A stretch of DNA of 39,022 nucleotides, taken from positions 1 through 39,022 of the forward strand of contig JAHDEE010000038.1 in assembly GCA_020629005.1 (NCBI GenBank). The letters run 5' to 3'. The translations under genes and the position numbers were made by a program. The notes below the pieces were generated by a model. The model was not told where the DNA came from. It saw only the letters and a program-made list of their open reading frames with translations, and searched no databases. Shown piece by piece: positions 27,507 through 35,905 of the stretch (positions are counted from its first letter, which is position 1; every line of letters begins with the position of its first letter). Source of the stretch: Chitinophagales bacterium. GTDB lineage: Bacteria; Bacteroidota; Bacteroidia; Chitinophagales; UBA2359.

Positions 27507-27681
27507 GGTGCAAAATAGCCCCGATGGAAGAGAAAATGCAGGTGCTATACAGGGACTGAGTGCCCACTAGCGGCGGCTCCCTTAGGAGACGGCGATAGTG
27601 GAGCAACGAAGCCCTGAATAGTACCTGCATTGTAACGGACAGCGGGGAGCCCGGCTGCGCGAAGGAGCCTGTTTCGCTCCT
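27507..27681 (+). repeat. Structured dispersed element, copy B
   Basis: Begins GGTGCAAAATAGCCCCG, identical over 17 nt to copy A, and ends TTTCGCTCCT. The outer helix pairs 27535-27554 with 27612-27631 (18 Watson-Crick, one G-U, one mismatch). An inner helix pairs CCACTA (27564-27569) with TAGTGG (27596-27601) and carries the hairpin CTCC/GGAG (27577-27580 with 27585-27588). A 3' hairpin AGGAGC/GCTCCT has a 7-nt loop. The arm sequences are unrelated to those of A and C. It ends 22 bp from the stop codon of the convergent secreted protease gene. Confidence 0.78.
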
Positions 27682-27703
27682 AAAAATTTTTCTTTTCTAC
27701 CTA

Positions 27704-30505
27704 TCAGTACTGCAATACTGCGGGAGACATTCGCGAGGCATTTTTCTTATATAGATTGTAGTCTGCTACCGTGATGATACCATCCATATCGCAGTCATTT
27801 GGATGATACTGCATGATTGCTGAGGGGTCGCTCAGATAGGCATTGTAATCTGCAAAGGTACAGGCTCCATCTCCATCGAAGTCTCCCGAGGGCATCAACA
27901 ATCGACCATCGGAGGAGCTTACCTCGGTTTGGGCCAGCGTTGTGTTGAATGCGGAAAAATCATATTGCACCAGATTTGGCAGTATGATGCTTGAAGCCGA
28001 AATTTGATCGAGATGATTTCGGTGTCTCACAACAATATAATAGTCTGTGCCTGGAGAGAGATTTGTGAATAAGACTCCATTAGTGACTCCGTCTACATCA
28101 ATAATATCTCCGTTGTTTAGCATGACGGCAGCTTTGGTTTCCAAGGCTACACTTAGGTCAGTCTTTTCTCTCACTTCCACGAGCACCCAGTCGACAATAT
28201 CGGCTGCTGCGCCAGACATGTTTGTCAGATCTTCGGAGCCGCCATGATACCATGGGGCACCTGCATAGGGATGATTAAATGGAACCGATCCGGGATAGAA
28301 AGCCTGGGGACTCATAGTGCCTCCGCCAATATATGGACCCTCCAGCATTGCGCGCAGGTTGACCACAACGGGACCGGTAGCATTTTGACCATCGAGATTG
28401 ATATTGTCCAGATAGAGCCAGTTGCCCCAGCCGCCCTGGTTGGTAAAACGCAGGGTAATCTGCTGGCCGTCGTAAGCTGAAAGGTCTAGAGGGATGCTAA
28501 CCCATTCGGAGCAATCTGCAGGAATGTAGGCTTCCTCTGTATCGGGTGCTGTGGCCAGTGCTGTTCCAAATTGGCTCCACAATATATCATTGGAGCCACT
28601 GCAGGTTTGCACGCTTACTTCCAAACCATCTTCGTAACCGTCTCCATATCGTGCATAGGCATAATCAAAAGTCAAGCTGGTATTCGTGAGACCGGAAAGA
28701 TCGAGTGTGGAATAGAAATAGTCGAAGGTTCCGCGATTATCGTTGTCTACATTGAAATTGTCTATTCCTAGTACTTGGTTGTTACATACATCATTGTTAA
28801 CCAAAGTGAAAAATGCCGGATCGGCTGATGGATTATCGATGCTCCAGATGGACTGAATTCCTGCTTCAAAATCTTCGATAACCGGAACAGGATTTCCACC
28901 TTCGACGCTGATCAGGCCATTGACCGTGTTGCTACCGGAACCAAAAGCATTGCTTGCAGTGAGGCTAACGTTGTAGGTTCCGAGATTTGCATAAGTGACT
29001 ACTGGATTTTGCAGTGTAGATGAGGACGGCGTACCACCTGGAAAAGACCAGGACCATGAAGTAGGCACTCCAGTAGAGAAGTCGGTAAACTGTACTGCCT
29101 GGCCAGGGCAGATAATCGTGTTGTCGGCTGTAAAGTTGATAACTGGTGGTGCATCAGAGCAATCTTTTCTGCCGTCAACTGTGGCAGCGCCTGTGTTGTT
29201 TGGATCCAACCAGGCTGCTAATTGATCGTTGCTTGCAGAAGCGGTGTCCCAGGAGTAAGATACTTTTCCATAAATGTCATAACCTTGCGAATCCGCTCCG
29301 GCACAAGCGGCAGAACCACCATAAAGTTGTCCTACGATTCGCATGTTCTCATCGAAAAGAGGAGATCCTGAAGAACCTGGTTCGGTGGTGCCATCTGTCC
29401 AATCAGTGACTTCCCACATAGTGCCTTGCTCTGCAGAAACCGGAGAAGTGTTGTAGTAGCTGATTTTCATGACATCTCCCGCTGGGTGATGAATCCCTGT
29501 TACGTTTGCAGCGGGTGAATTGACGTTTGAGAAGCCGGCAAAGTAGGTATCGTATACTGTTACGTCTTCATCCAGTAGGAAGAGGGCGAAATCTGAATTG
29601 GCACCATTCGCTACAAGGGAAGCGCCGCTTGCTGTTTCGGCAAAGTTGCCATCGGGACCTCCACAGCTAGGGCTTTCGTAGTTGAAAACGAAAGACCAAT
29701 TGGAGGCATTTGCCGGGGCGTTCAGGTTTCCAAGGCAGTGATTTGCCGTCAAAAAGTACGGCGTACAATCTTGCTCTACATTATTGATCAGCGCTCCGGT
29801 GCAGGAGCGATTTCCGTTTACGAGAATGAGGGCAACAGATTTTTTCACTGTCAGCCATGCTGTCCACTCCGGGCAATTGATGTCATTATTACAACCGCCG
29901 GAGGAACCGTAGGCCCGCATGATGCCGTCTTTATCGACCAAAGAACGAATGGATCGATAGCCATGTACAATTTCGGAGATAGCGATGGTGCCCTGGCCAG
30001 CAAGTTTGGCAGGTTCATAATATTCGAGTATGATCTCCTCCCCTTTTGTGAGTCCAGTAGCCCATCCGGCAAAGCCCTTATTATTCAAATGGGTAAAAGC
30101 TCCTCTGTGTTCTGAAAAATCAGGTGAGTAGAGGTGAAAGCTTGCACCTTTTGGAATCCAAAAATTGCTGTAGGAGAGATTGATCGTGAGGGCTTCCGGA
30201 CAACGAATTTTGAGGCGCCAAAGTCGATCTCCATTTCGCAATTCGGTCCATTCGCCTGAATTTTCCAGGTTGTAATCGACCAAATGTTTAACTCCAAATC
30301 TGGGCGGTGTACCGCCTTTTACATCTTCCGCATCTTCAATTGCGAGCTGCTCATAATCCAGCAGTTCCGTTTCAATTAGGGGAACATAATTGGATAGTGA
30401 AAGGGCTTTGGCAACCGGCACTCCTTTGGAGCTGACCTGAGCGTTTACAACCGTATGGCTTACACATAATGCCAGTAGAATGATTAAGGCGTAGAAGGAC
30501 TTCAT
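27704..30505 (-). CDS. Secreted trypsin-like (lysyl-endopeptidase-like) protease with PKD domain and EF-hand-type C-terminus
   Basis: A 933-residue exported protease. The signal peptide covers about residues 1-22 (ending VVNA). An N-terminal beta-rich region is followed by an S1 domain. The triad is His256 (YFLTANHCLGN), Asp305 (NSDFALFLL) and Ser379 (EPGSSGSPLF), as in lysyl-endopeptidase-like proteases. A PKD domain (about 455-540, with SWSWSFPGGTPSSS) and a jelly-roll-like domain (about 545-705) follow. A C-terminal cassette (about 715-930) has VDWVLVEVRE, YYIVVRHRNHL and two Ca-binding loops, DFDGDGACTFADYN and DCDMDGIITVADYN, like dockerin repeats. It lacks an evident type A T9SS sorting domain, so its surface route is unclear. 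It is the last gene of the minus-strand row. Confidence 0.92.
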   Translation of the reverse strand: MKSFYALIILLALCVSHTVVNAQVSSKGVPVAKALSLSNYVPLIETELLDYEQLAIEDAEDVKGGTPPRFGVKHLVDYNLENSGEWTELRNGDRLWRLKIRCPEALTINLSYSNFWIPKGASFHLYSPDFSEHRGAFTHLNNKGFAGWATGLTKGEEIILEYYEPAKLAGQGTIAISEIVHGYRSIRSLVDKDGIMRAYGSSGGCNNDINCPEWTAWLTVKKSVALILVNGNRSCTGALINNVEQDCTPYFLTANHCLGNLNAPANASNWSFVFNYESPSCGGPDGNFAETASGASLVANGANSDFALFLLDEDVTVYDTYFAGFSNVNSPAANVTGIHHPAGDVMKISYYNTSPVSAEQGTMWEVTDWTDGTTEPGSSGSPLFDENMRIVGQLYGGSAACAGADSQGYDIYGKVSYSWDTASASNDQLAAWLDPNNTGAATVDGRKDCSDAPPVINFTADNTIICPGQAVQFTDFSTGVPTSWSWSFPGGTPSSSTLQNPVVTYANLGTYNVSLTASNAFGSGSNTVNGLISVEGGNPVPVIEDFEAGIQSIWSIDNPSADPAFFTLVNNDVCNNQVLGIDNFNVDNDNRGTFDYFYSTLDLSGLTNTSLTFDYAYARYGDGYEDGLEVSVQTCSGSNDILWSQFGTALATAPDTEEAYIPADCSEWVSIPLDLSAYDGQQITLRFTNQGGWGNWLYLDNINLDGQNATGPVVVNLRAMLEGPYIGGGTMSPQAFYPGSVPFNHPYAGAPWYHGGSEDLTNMSGAAADIVDWVLVEVREKTDLSVALETKAAVMLNNGDIIDVDGVTNGVLFTNLSPGTDYYIVVRHRNHLDQISASSIILPNLVQYDFSAFNTTLAQTEVSSSDGRLLMPSGDFDGDGACTFADYNAYLSDPSAIMQYHPNDCDMDGIITVADYNLYKKNASRMSPAVLQY

Positions 30506-30642
30506 CTCATATTTTTTTTAGACACTAATTCGCTGCCTAAAGATAAGAGTCAATTGAGATGAGGCCGGTAAAATTTGGAAGCTATATTCGTCCCCTACTT
30601 GCGAAAGCAGGGTTTTACGGACTTTGTGAGGGATAATTTCGA

Positions 30643-32541
30643 CTAATTGTCCTCCAGGTAGAAGGTATTGTTGCTCAGGTCAACATCGATGATCAGGCCT
30701 TTGCCTGGCTTGAGTTCCCTGATTGCCTTATCCGTTTCAAGTACAATTGCCAGTTTTCGATCCCCATCCCTCCATATTCCAGCGTCGTGATGGATATACC
30801 CAGTGCTTCCATCCTCATGTACCACGATCAAATCCAAGGCAGTGGGATAGGAACCAATTCTTCCGACAATTATATCATATCCATAGTTTTGGGGAATGAC
30901 ATCTAAGACGGCAAGATCCGGGTAGCCAAACTCAAAAAACCAGGGAGTCACTAGCCATTTAATATCTTCGTAAGTATAGGTATTGAGACTATATAGAAAG
31001 TCGTAACCTGTAGGATGCTTGCCTTCCCAATCTTTCATGAACTGTTGTAAGGCATGACGAAATTGTCCTGCACCCAAATAGTCTGACAACAGGTGGTAGA
31101 ACATTGCTGATTTGTAATAAGAATTGTAATAGCCTATGTCTCCTTTGAGGTTTATGGCGGAAAGCATTAAGGGACCGTCATCATCTGTGCCCATATTCTC
31201 CAGTGCATTGTCCCATTTGTACAAAATCTCATTCGCTTCTTTTTTTGCCTGGTAGTATCGATTTGTGGTAATCCATTCGGTATACATAGTCAACCCCTCA
31301 TCCATCCAGGCGTACTTTTGTTCGTTGCTTCCCAACATAAATGGGAAATATGCATGCATGATTTCGTGAACGGTCAAGGCAAACGATTCCTGCAGTTCTT
31401 CTAGCGAATTGTCATTGGCCATCATTGGATATTCCATCTGAGAGAGCCCATTGAAGATCGTCTGTTGCGGAAAAGGAAATGGAACCGCTGGAAATTCATG
31501 CGAAAACTGCTCAACACTGTACCTTGAGAATTCGAGCACATCATAAAAGTCCCGGGAATTCTTATCAAATGCCACGTCAATCATTGTTCGTCTTCCGTTC
31601 AAGGAATCTACCACCAGGCTGGAGGCCTGCCAGAGAAAGTGATTGCTGATGCCAAAGGCGAAATCACTCACGTTTTCGGCCCGGTATTTCCATAGGTTAT
31701 CGCCGGGTTTCGTGATACCTGATTTGCCAGATTCTTTTCTATCGATGATGTTTACTACTTCCTCTGATTCAAAGGCTTGTCGGAAACGTTTGACATACTC
31801 CGGCTCTAGTACCTCCTCCGGATTTTGCAATAGTCCTGTAGCCCAGACTATGTAATCTTGTGGTACTTTAATGCTCACCTCAAAGTCACCAAAATCATTG
31901 TAGAATTCGACTTCGCCGTCATAGTAGGCTTCTTCGTTCCATCCATCAATGTCATCATAAACGGCTAATCTGGGAAAGAAATAGGCGAGGAAGAAGGAGC
32001 CCTGATCAACCTGACCTCCTCTCTGGTGCGAGCCGGCATTGAGCTCAAATTCCCATTTTATTTCAATGGTCACGGATGTTCCAGAAGCAATAGCTCTGTC
32101 TAAAGCGACATGGGCAATCGTCTGTTCGACTTCAATACCTCCGTTGCTTGCGGTTGTGTACCCGGTGCCATCGACTTTGATCCAATGCAGAATAAGTCCG
32201 TCATTGACATCTTCGTAATCGATATCAATCGCCCTATTATTGCCTTTCTTGTACAGATCTGGATACAGATGCAGGTAGAGATCAATCAGGTTATCCGGAG
32301 AATTATTGTGAAAGGAAATGGTTTCCTGCCCGTACAGCATTCTACTATCCGGGTCAAATTCCACATCTATGTTGTAGTCTGCGCGATTTTGCCAGTAGTT
32401 TATCCCTGGTGATCCATCTCTTGCTCTTGTGCCGTTTTCATAGGCCTGCTGAATGTTTCTGGGTACGAACCACTGAGTGGTCGATTGGGCCAAAGTGGCT
32501 TCACAAAAAAGAAATAGGAAAATCAAGAGATACTTTTGCAT
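30643..32541 (-). CDS. M1-family metallopeptidase (gluzincin)
   Basis: A 632-residue secreted aminopeptidase-like enzyme. The signal peptide is MQKYLLIFLFLFCEATLAQS, which fixes the start at 32541 rather than the 13-codon-longer frame. The zinc site HEIMH (residues 392-396) is followed 18 residues later by the third ligand in MDEGLT (Glu415), the M1 spacing. The exopeptidase GxMEN motif appears as the variant GLSQMEYPM, as in many bacterial M1-like enzymes of this group. The N-terminal beta domain has DPDSRMLYGQETISFHNNSP. It is probably periplasmic or outer-membrane associated. It follows the cytochrome gene by 42 bp. Confidence 0.93.
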   Translation of the reverse strand: MQKYLLIFLFLFCEATLAQSTTQWFVPRNIQQAYENGTRARDGSPGINYWQNRADYNIDVEFDPDSRMLYGQETISFHNNSPDNLIDLYLHLYPDLYKKGNNRAIDIDYEDVNDGLILHWIKVDGTGYTTASNGGIEVEQTIAHVALDRAIASGTSVTIEIKWEFELNAGSHQRGGQVDQGSFFLAYFFPRLAVYDDIDGWNEEAYYDGEVEFYNDFGDFEVSIKVPQDYIVWATGLLQNPEEVLEPEYVKRFRQAFESEEVVNIIDRKESGKSGITKPGDNLWKYRAENVSDFAFGISNHFLWQASSLVVDSLNGRRTMIDVAFDKNSRDFYDVLEFSRYSVEQFSHEFPAVPFPFPQQTIFNGLSQMEYPMMANDNSLEELQESFALTVHEIMHAYFPFMLGSNEQKYAWMDEGLTMYTEWITTNRYYQAKKEANEILYKWDNALENMGTDDDGPLMLSAINLKGDIGYYNSYYKSAMFYHLLSDYLGAGQFRHALQQFMKDWEGKHPTGYDFLYSLNTYTYEDIKWLVTPWFFEFGYPDLAVLDVIPQNYGYDIIVGRIGSYPTALDLIVVHEDGSTGYIHHDAGIWRDGDRKLAIVLETDKAIRELKPGKGLIIDVDLSNNTFYLEDN

Positions 32542-32583
32542 ATATCGGCAGGCTTTTGAGTGCGAGAGAATCAGCAGCAATGC

Positions 32584-32997
32584 CTATTGGACGTCCTTGC
32601 GCAAAGTGGCCACATATTCGGCCACTGCTTTGATCTCGGGGTCTCGCAATTTATCTTGAAAGGAGGTCATCTGCTTTCTTCCAAAAGCGATGACTTTGAT
32701 GCGTTCCTCCAGACTGAGGGTGGAAGTGGTGAGATCCATTGCATTGTTGGCTTTTTGATCGCCGTTCTTTCCGTGGCAAAGCAGACAGCTTACGCTGTAA
32801 ACTTTCCTTCCGTTGACACTTTCGGCGCTTGTATTGGCAATTCTCGTAACTGTTTCCGTAACGCTTTCGGCATTCAAGCCTCTACTAGCTTGAGTTGCAG
32901 GGGGAACTTTATCCTTTCCAGGACCAGGTCCACAGGCAAACATGAGTGGGAGGATGAACAGTACAAGGAAGGTGATTGCTATTTGATGCTTGGACAT
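32584..32997 (-). CDS. Lipoprotein c-type cytochrome
   Basis: A 137-residue protein with a signal peptide and a lipobox-like MFAC (Cys22), so probably lipid-anchored. The haem-binding motif is CLLCH (Cys71, Cys74, His75), the likely axial Met is in GRKQMTSF, and the last helix EIKAVAEYVATLR is typical of class I cytochrome c. I use Met at 32997, because the longer frame would overlap the GT2 gene and lose the signal peptide. A TATATTTG box lies 22 bp upstream. Redox partner unknown. Confidence 0.9.
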   Translation of the reverse strand: MSKHQIAITFLVLFILPLMFACGPGPGKDKVPPATQASRGLNAESVTETVTRIANTSAESVNGRKVYSVSCLLCHGKNGDQKANNAMDLTTSTLSLEERIKVIAFGRKQMTSFQDKLRDPEIKAVAEYVATLRKDVQ

Positions 32998-33019
32998 ATC
33001 TTTAGTTGCTAGTGCCGCA

Positions 33020-33027
33020 CAAATATA
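33020..33027 (-). promoter_or_regulatory. TAnnTTTG box for the cytochrome gene
   Basis: The minus strand reads TATATTTG, 22 bp upstream of ATG 32997 and between the GT2 stop codon and the cytochrome start. It suggests a separate promoter inside the row. Confidence 0.4.
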
Positions 33028-33043
33028 GCTATTTGAACAGAGC

Positions 33044-33790
33044 TTAGGATTGCCGGTAGATTTCGAAATTTCCAAGACCGATTCGTTGTAGGAAGTGTTT
33101 TACGCTTACCGCCAGTACTCCAAGCCCATAAATGGTGCTGCGTTTGAAGTTTATTGAGGAAGCTTCGTCAAAGTACTTGGTTGGGCAGCTTACCTCTCCA
33201 ATCTTGAAACCGGCATAATGTATTTGTGAAAGCATTTGGTTGTCAAAGATGAAGTCGTCTGAGTTTGCCGACAGATTGATGGACTCGAGCACTTCTCTGG
33301 AGAAGGCTCTGTAGCCAGAGTGATACTCTGACAGCTTTTGGCCAATGAGCAGATTCTGGCTTGCGGTAAGGAAGCGGTTTGCGATATACTTGTATACTGG
33401 CATTCCACCTTCCAGGGCCCCTTTGCCAAGAATTCTTGAAGCCAGCACCGTCGGATAGAGTCCGCTGGCTATCATATATGCCATCACTGGGATCAGCTTC
33501 GGGGTGTATTGATAGTCGGGATGCACCATTATAACGATGTCAGCGCCGATCTCAAGAGCCTTGGCGTAGCAGGTCTTTTGATTGCCACCGTAGCCCTTGT
33601 TTCTATCATGGCGAATGCAGTGCTGAATGCCCAGCCTTCGACCGACCTCTAAGGTATTATCATCACTGGCATCATCTACCAGTATCACTTCATCTACAAT
33701 GTCCAGCGGCACCTCGGAGTAAGTAGTTTCCAGAGTCTTTGCCGCGTTATAAGCAGGCATCACTACGACAACTTTCTTTCCTTGTATCAT
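33044..33790 (-). CDS. GT2 glycosyltransferase (polyprenyl-phosphate sugar synthase-like)
   Basis: A 248-residue GT-A enzyme. The nucleotide-sugar site starts VVVVMPAYNAAKTLETTYSE, the DD motif is VDDASDD, and an acidic metal site appears as VMVHPDYQY. The later HSGYRAFSREVLE stretch is typical of DPM1-like and related GT2 enzymes that load a sugar on a polyprenyl phosphate. It has no membrane helix, as in human DPM1. The start codon overlaps the stop of the upstream TMTC-like gene (ATGA, 33787-33790), which indicates translational coupling and a joint role. Confidence 0.9.
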   Translation of the reverse strand: MIQGKKVVVVMPAYNAAKTLETTYSEVPLDIVDEVILVDDASDDNTLEVGRRLGIQHCIRHDRNKGYGGNQKTCYAKALEIGADIVIMVHPDYQYTPKLIPVMAYMIASGLYPTVLASRILGKGALEGGMPVYKYIANRFLTASQNLLIGQKLSEYHSGYRAFSREVLESINLSANSDDFIFDNQMLSQIHYAGFKIGEVSCPTKYFDEASSINFKRSTIYGLGVLAVSVKHFLQRIGLGNFEIYRQS

Positions 33791-35868
33791 TTCAAAGAGG
33801 GATCAAGCGTGAAGGCCTTGCTCAAATACCAATCTGCCTTATTCTGGTCTCCCATGTTGCCATAGGTAATGCCGAGATTGAGCAGGACTTTGGCATTGTT
33901 AGGTTCCAGTTCTTTGGCAGCGAGGCTGTGCTCCAGAGATTTTTCTAAGAATTTTGCTTTTTGTGCCGGGTCTTGCACGGTCTGTGCCTTCATTCCATAA
34001 GCAATCCCGAGATCTTGCAGAGTACCGCTCAATTTTGGGTCTAGTTCTACAGCCTTGCTGAGAAAGCGTATGCCATCATCCAGACGATTCATCTTGCGTG
34101 CGTATAGGGCGCCTAATTCATCGTAAGGCCGAGCATTGGTTGGACTATATTCTCTGATTATTTCTTCAAGAAAGGCAGCAATGGGCTGGGTATCTGTTGG
34201 CTTTTCAGCCTTTTCACACATGATGCTGATGTTGTTGTGCACTTTATTGTGATCAGGATTAACTTCGATCAGGTGCATATAGGCTTCGAAAGTCTTTTTG
34301 TAATCCTTGTTCATATCATAGTATGCATTACCAAGCAAGAGCCAGGTGTCTCTGTTATCTGGATAGATTTCCAATGCCCTTTCAAAGTAGGAGATTGCTT
34401 CTTGCTGCATCGATAGTTTTCGCTTCGGATCCTTAATCTTTGCAGCCTCTCTTAAAAGAGAACCTCCAGCAGAAGTATTGCATTTGGAGCTGTTTGTTGA
34501 GGTTTTGACATCGGTGGTAAAGAGTGTGAAATTGTTTTTCCATGCTGGTACTCTTGCGATTGTTCGAGCGGAATATGAAAAGGCGACTAATCCAACCAGA
34601 ATTGCCAATGTTATGGTGTTTTGCGCCAATGCTGGCACCTTGCCCGGGAGCCATTTCAGCAGAAAGTAGGCCAGAATAATGACAAATCCCAGTGAAGGCA
34701 TATATACAAAGCGCTCGTTCATGAACGAGCCGATGGGAAATAGCAGGTTTGAAACGATGGAAAGGGTGATGACATAAAAAGCAATCCCATATGCGATCAC
34801 ATTTCTTTTAAGCAAGCCTAGCAATCCAACTATTCCGAGAGCAACATAAACCAGCATTGATAGAACTACTCTCCAATCTGAAAAGCCAAGAATCGGGATT
34901 TGCTTTGGGTAGTAATCGTGCGTTAGTGGGTGTGGAAATATCAAGAGTTTGATGTAGAGACCCAGTGTGTAGAAAATCGTGGCGATTCTTTCACCGGGAC
35001 TTGCTTCCAAAAATGGATCGTTGAGCAGCTCGGTTACCTTTTCTCCACTACCCAAAAAATATCCGATTACCTGGTACCGAATTGCGAGGAATCCTACAGT
35101 GGCGACCATCATAGCACCCAGCACGCTGGCGTATTGTTTGGGTTTTGCCCTGGTAAAGAAAAACAAGCTAAGCGGTACTATAGCCAGGAATGTTATTGCG
35201 TCTTCTTTGGAAAGCAATGCAAGGAAAAATACGATGCCAATGCCTAGGAGATATTTGAGGCTTCCAGTCCTCACAAGCCTTACAGCGAGGATAGTTGTCA
35301 AGAGCGAACCGATGAAGGACATGAGCGCCATTCGCTGTGCTACATTGGCTACCACCTCCACATGCAAGGGATGTACCAGGAAAAGTAGAGCAATCACAAA
35401 CGGCAATCTGAGATACCAGGGCTTCTCTTTGTCTGGCGGAAAGAATAACTGCATGAGGTAGAATAACAATAAACCTGTCAAGCCGTATAACAGGATATTG
35501 ACAAAGTGCTCAAAGCCCGGATTAAACCCCAATAAGGCGAAGTTCACTGCATAGGTCAACATGGCCAGAGGGCGATATCGACCACCCACCACGAGGTCTT
35601 TTTGTTGTCCCCAAAAGCCCACCATGCTTTCATTGCTCAGAATCTCTGGTATTCCTCCTATTCCTTTCTGTGTAAAATCGTTGTCAGTAATGTAGATGGC
35701 ATCATCTAAGGCAAAATCGTAGGAGAGCGTGAGTGCATAAAGCACAAACGAAACCAAGAGTAGAGTGAGGATGGCCCTGGCATTGGCTTTCCAAAAACCT
35801 GGGGTGGAAAATTTCTTCGGAAGCCTTACATCCCTCTCCTGCCCCTTCTTTTTCTTGTTCTTTTTCAT
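33787..35868 (-). CDS. TMTC-like multi-pass membrane protein with C-terminal TPRs (putative O-glycosyltransferase)
   Basis: A 693-residue protein with a Lys-rich cytoplasmic start, about ten to eleven transmembrane helices (about 33-460) and several TPR units (about 480-693, such as AISYFERALEIYPDNRDTWL). The first extracytoplasmic loop contains YDFALDDAIYITDND, with the paired acidic residues of GT-C glycosyltransferases. GRYRPLAMLTYAVNFALLGF and NILLYGLTG then follow as in TMTC/PMT-type proteins. I infer transfer of a lipid-linked sugar to exported proteins, with the TPR part binding the acceptor. Coupling to the GT2 gene supports this. Acceptors are unknown; secreted products of the same row are candidates. 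Confidence 0.82.
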   Translation of the reverse strand: MKKNKKKKGQERDVRLPKKFSTPGFWKANARAILTLLLVSFVLYALTLSYDFALDDAIYITDNDFTQKGIGGIPEILSNESMVGFWGQQKDLVVGGRYRPLAMLTYAVNFALLGFNPGFEHFVNILLYGLTGLLLFYLMQLFFPPDKEKPWYLRLPFVIALLFLVHPLHVEVVANVAQRMALMSFIGSLLTTILAVRLVRTGSLKYLLGIGIVFFLALLSKEDAITFLAIVPLSLFFFTRAKPKQYASVLGAMMVATVGFLAIRYQVIGYFLGSGEKVTELLNDPFLEASPGERIATIFYTLGLYIKLLIFPHPLTHDYYPKQIPILGFSDWRVVLSMLVYVALGIVGLLGLLKRNVIAYGIAFYVITLSIVSNLLFPIGSFMNERFVYMPSLGFVIILAYFLLKWLPGKVPALAQNTITLAILVGLVAFSYSARTIARVPAWKNNFTLFTTDVKTSTNSSKCNTSAGGSLLREAAKIKDPKRKLSMQQEAISYFERALEIYPDNRDTWLLLGNAYYDMNKDYKKTFEAYMHLIEVNPDHNKVHNNISIMCEKAEKPTDTQPIAAFLEEIIREYSPTNARPYDELGALYARKMNRLDDGIRFLSKAVELDPKLSGTLQDLGIAYGMKAQTVQDPAQKAKFLEKSLEHSLAAKELEPNNAKVLLNLGITYGNMGDQNKADWYLSKAFTLDPSLK

Positions 35869-35905
35869 CTCCCTTGACTATAGGTCAGTATTCTGTTGAA
35901 GCAGA

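Larger units (their letters stand above)
26785..27703. other. Repeat-rich intergenic region without a gene
   Basis: Over 900 bp between the exosortase gene and the convergent protease gene. Several short open frames exist, but all run through the inverted repeats and look non-coding. The region holds an inverted-repeat cluster (26899-27281), a C/T-rich tract of TTGCTC/TTTACTC-like units (about 27436-27490) and structured element copy B (27507-27681). Nothing is recognised in 26785-26898 or 27282-27435. Confidence 0.7.

Noticed and set aside
27019-27570. Several 60-75 codon frames between the exosortase and the secreted protease
   Set aside because: They run through the inverted repeats and the C/T-rich tract, with no protein-like features.
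32998-33075. Longer N-terminus for the cytochrome overlapping the GT2 gene
   Set aside because: It buries a clear lipoprotein signal peptide; the Met at 32997 restores it and removes the overlap.
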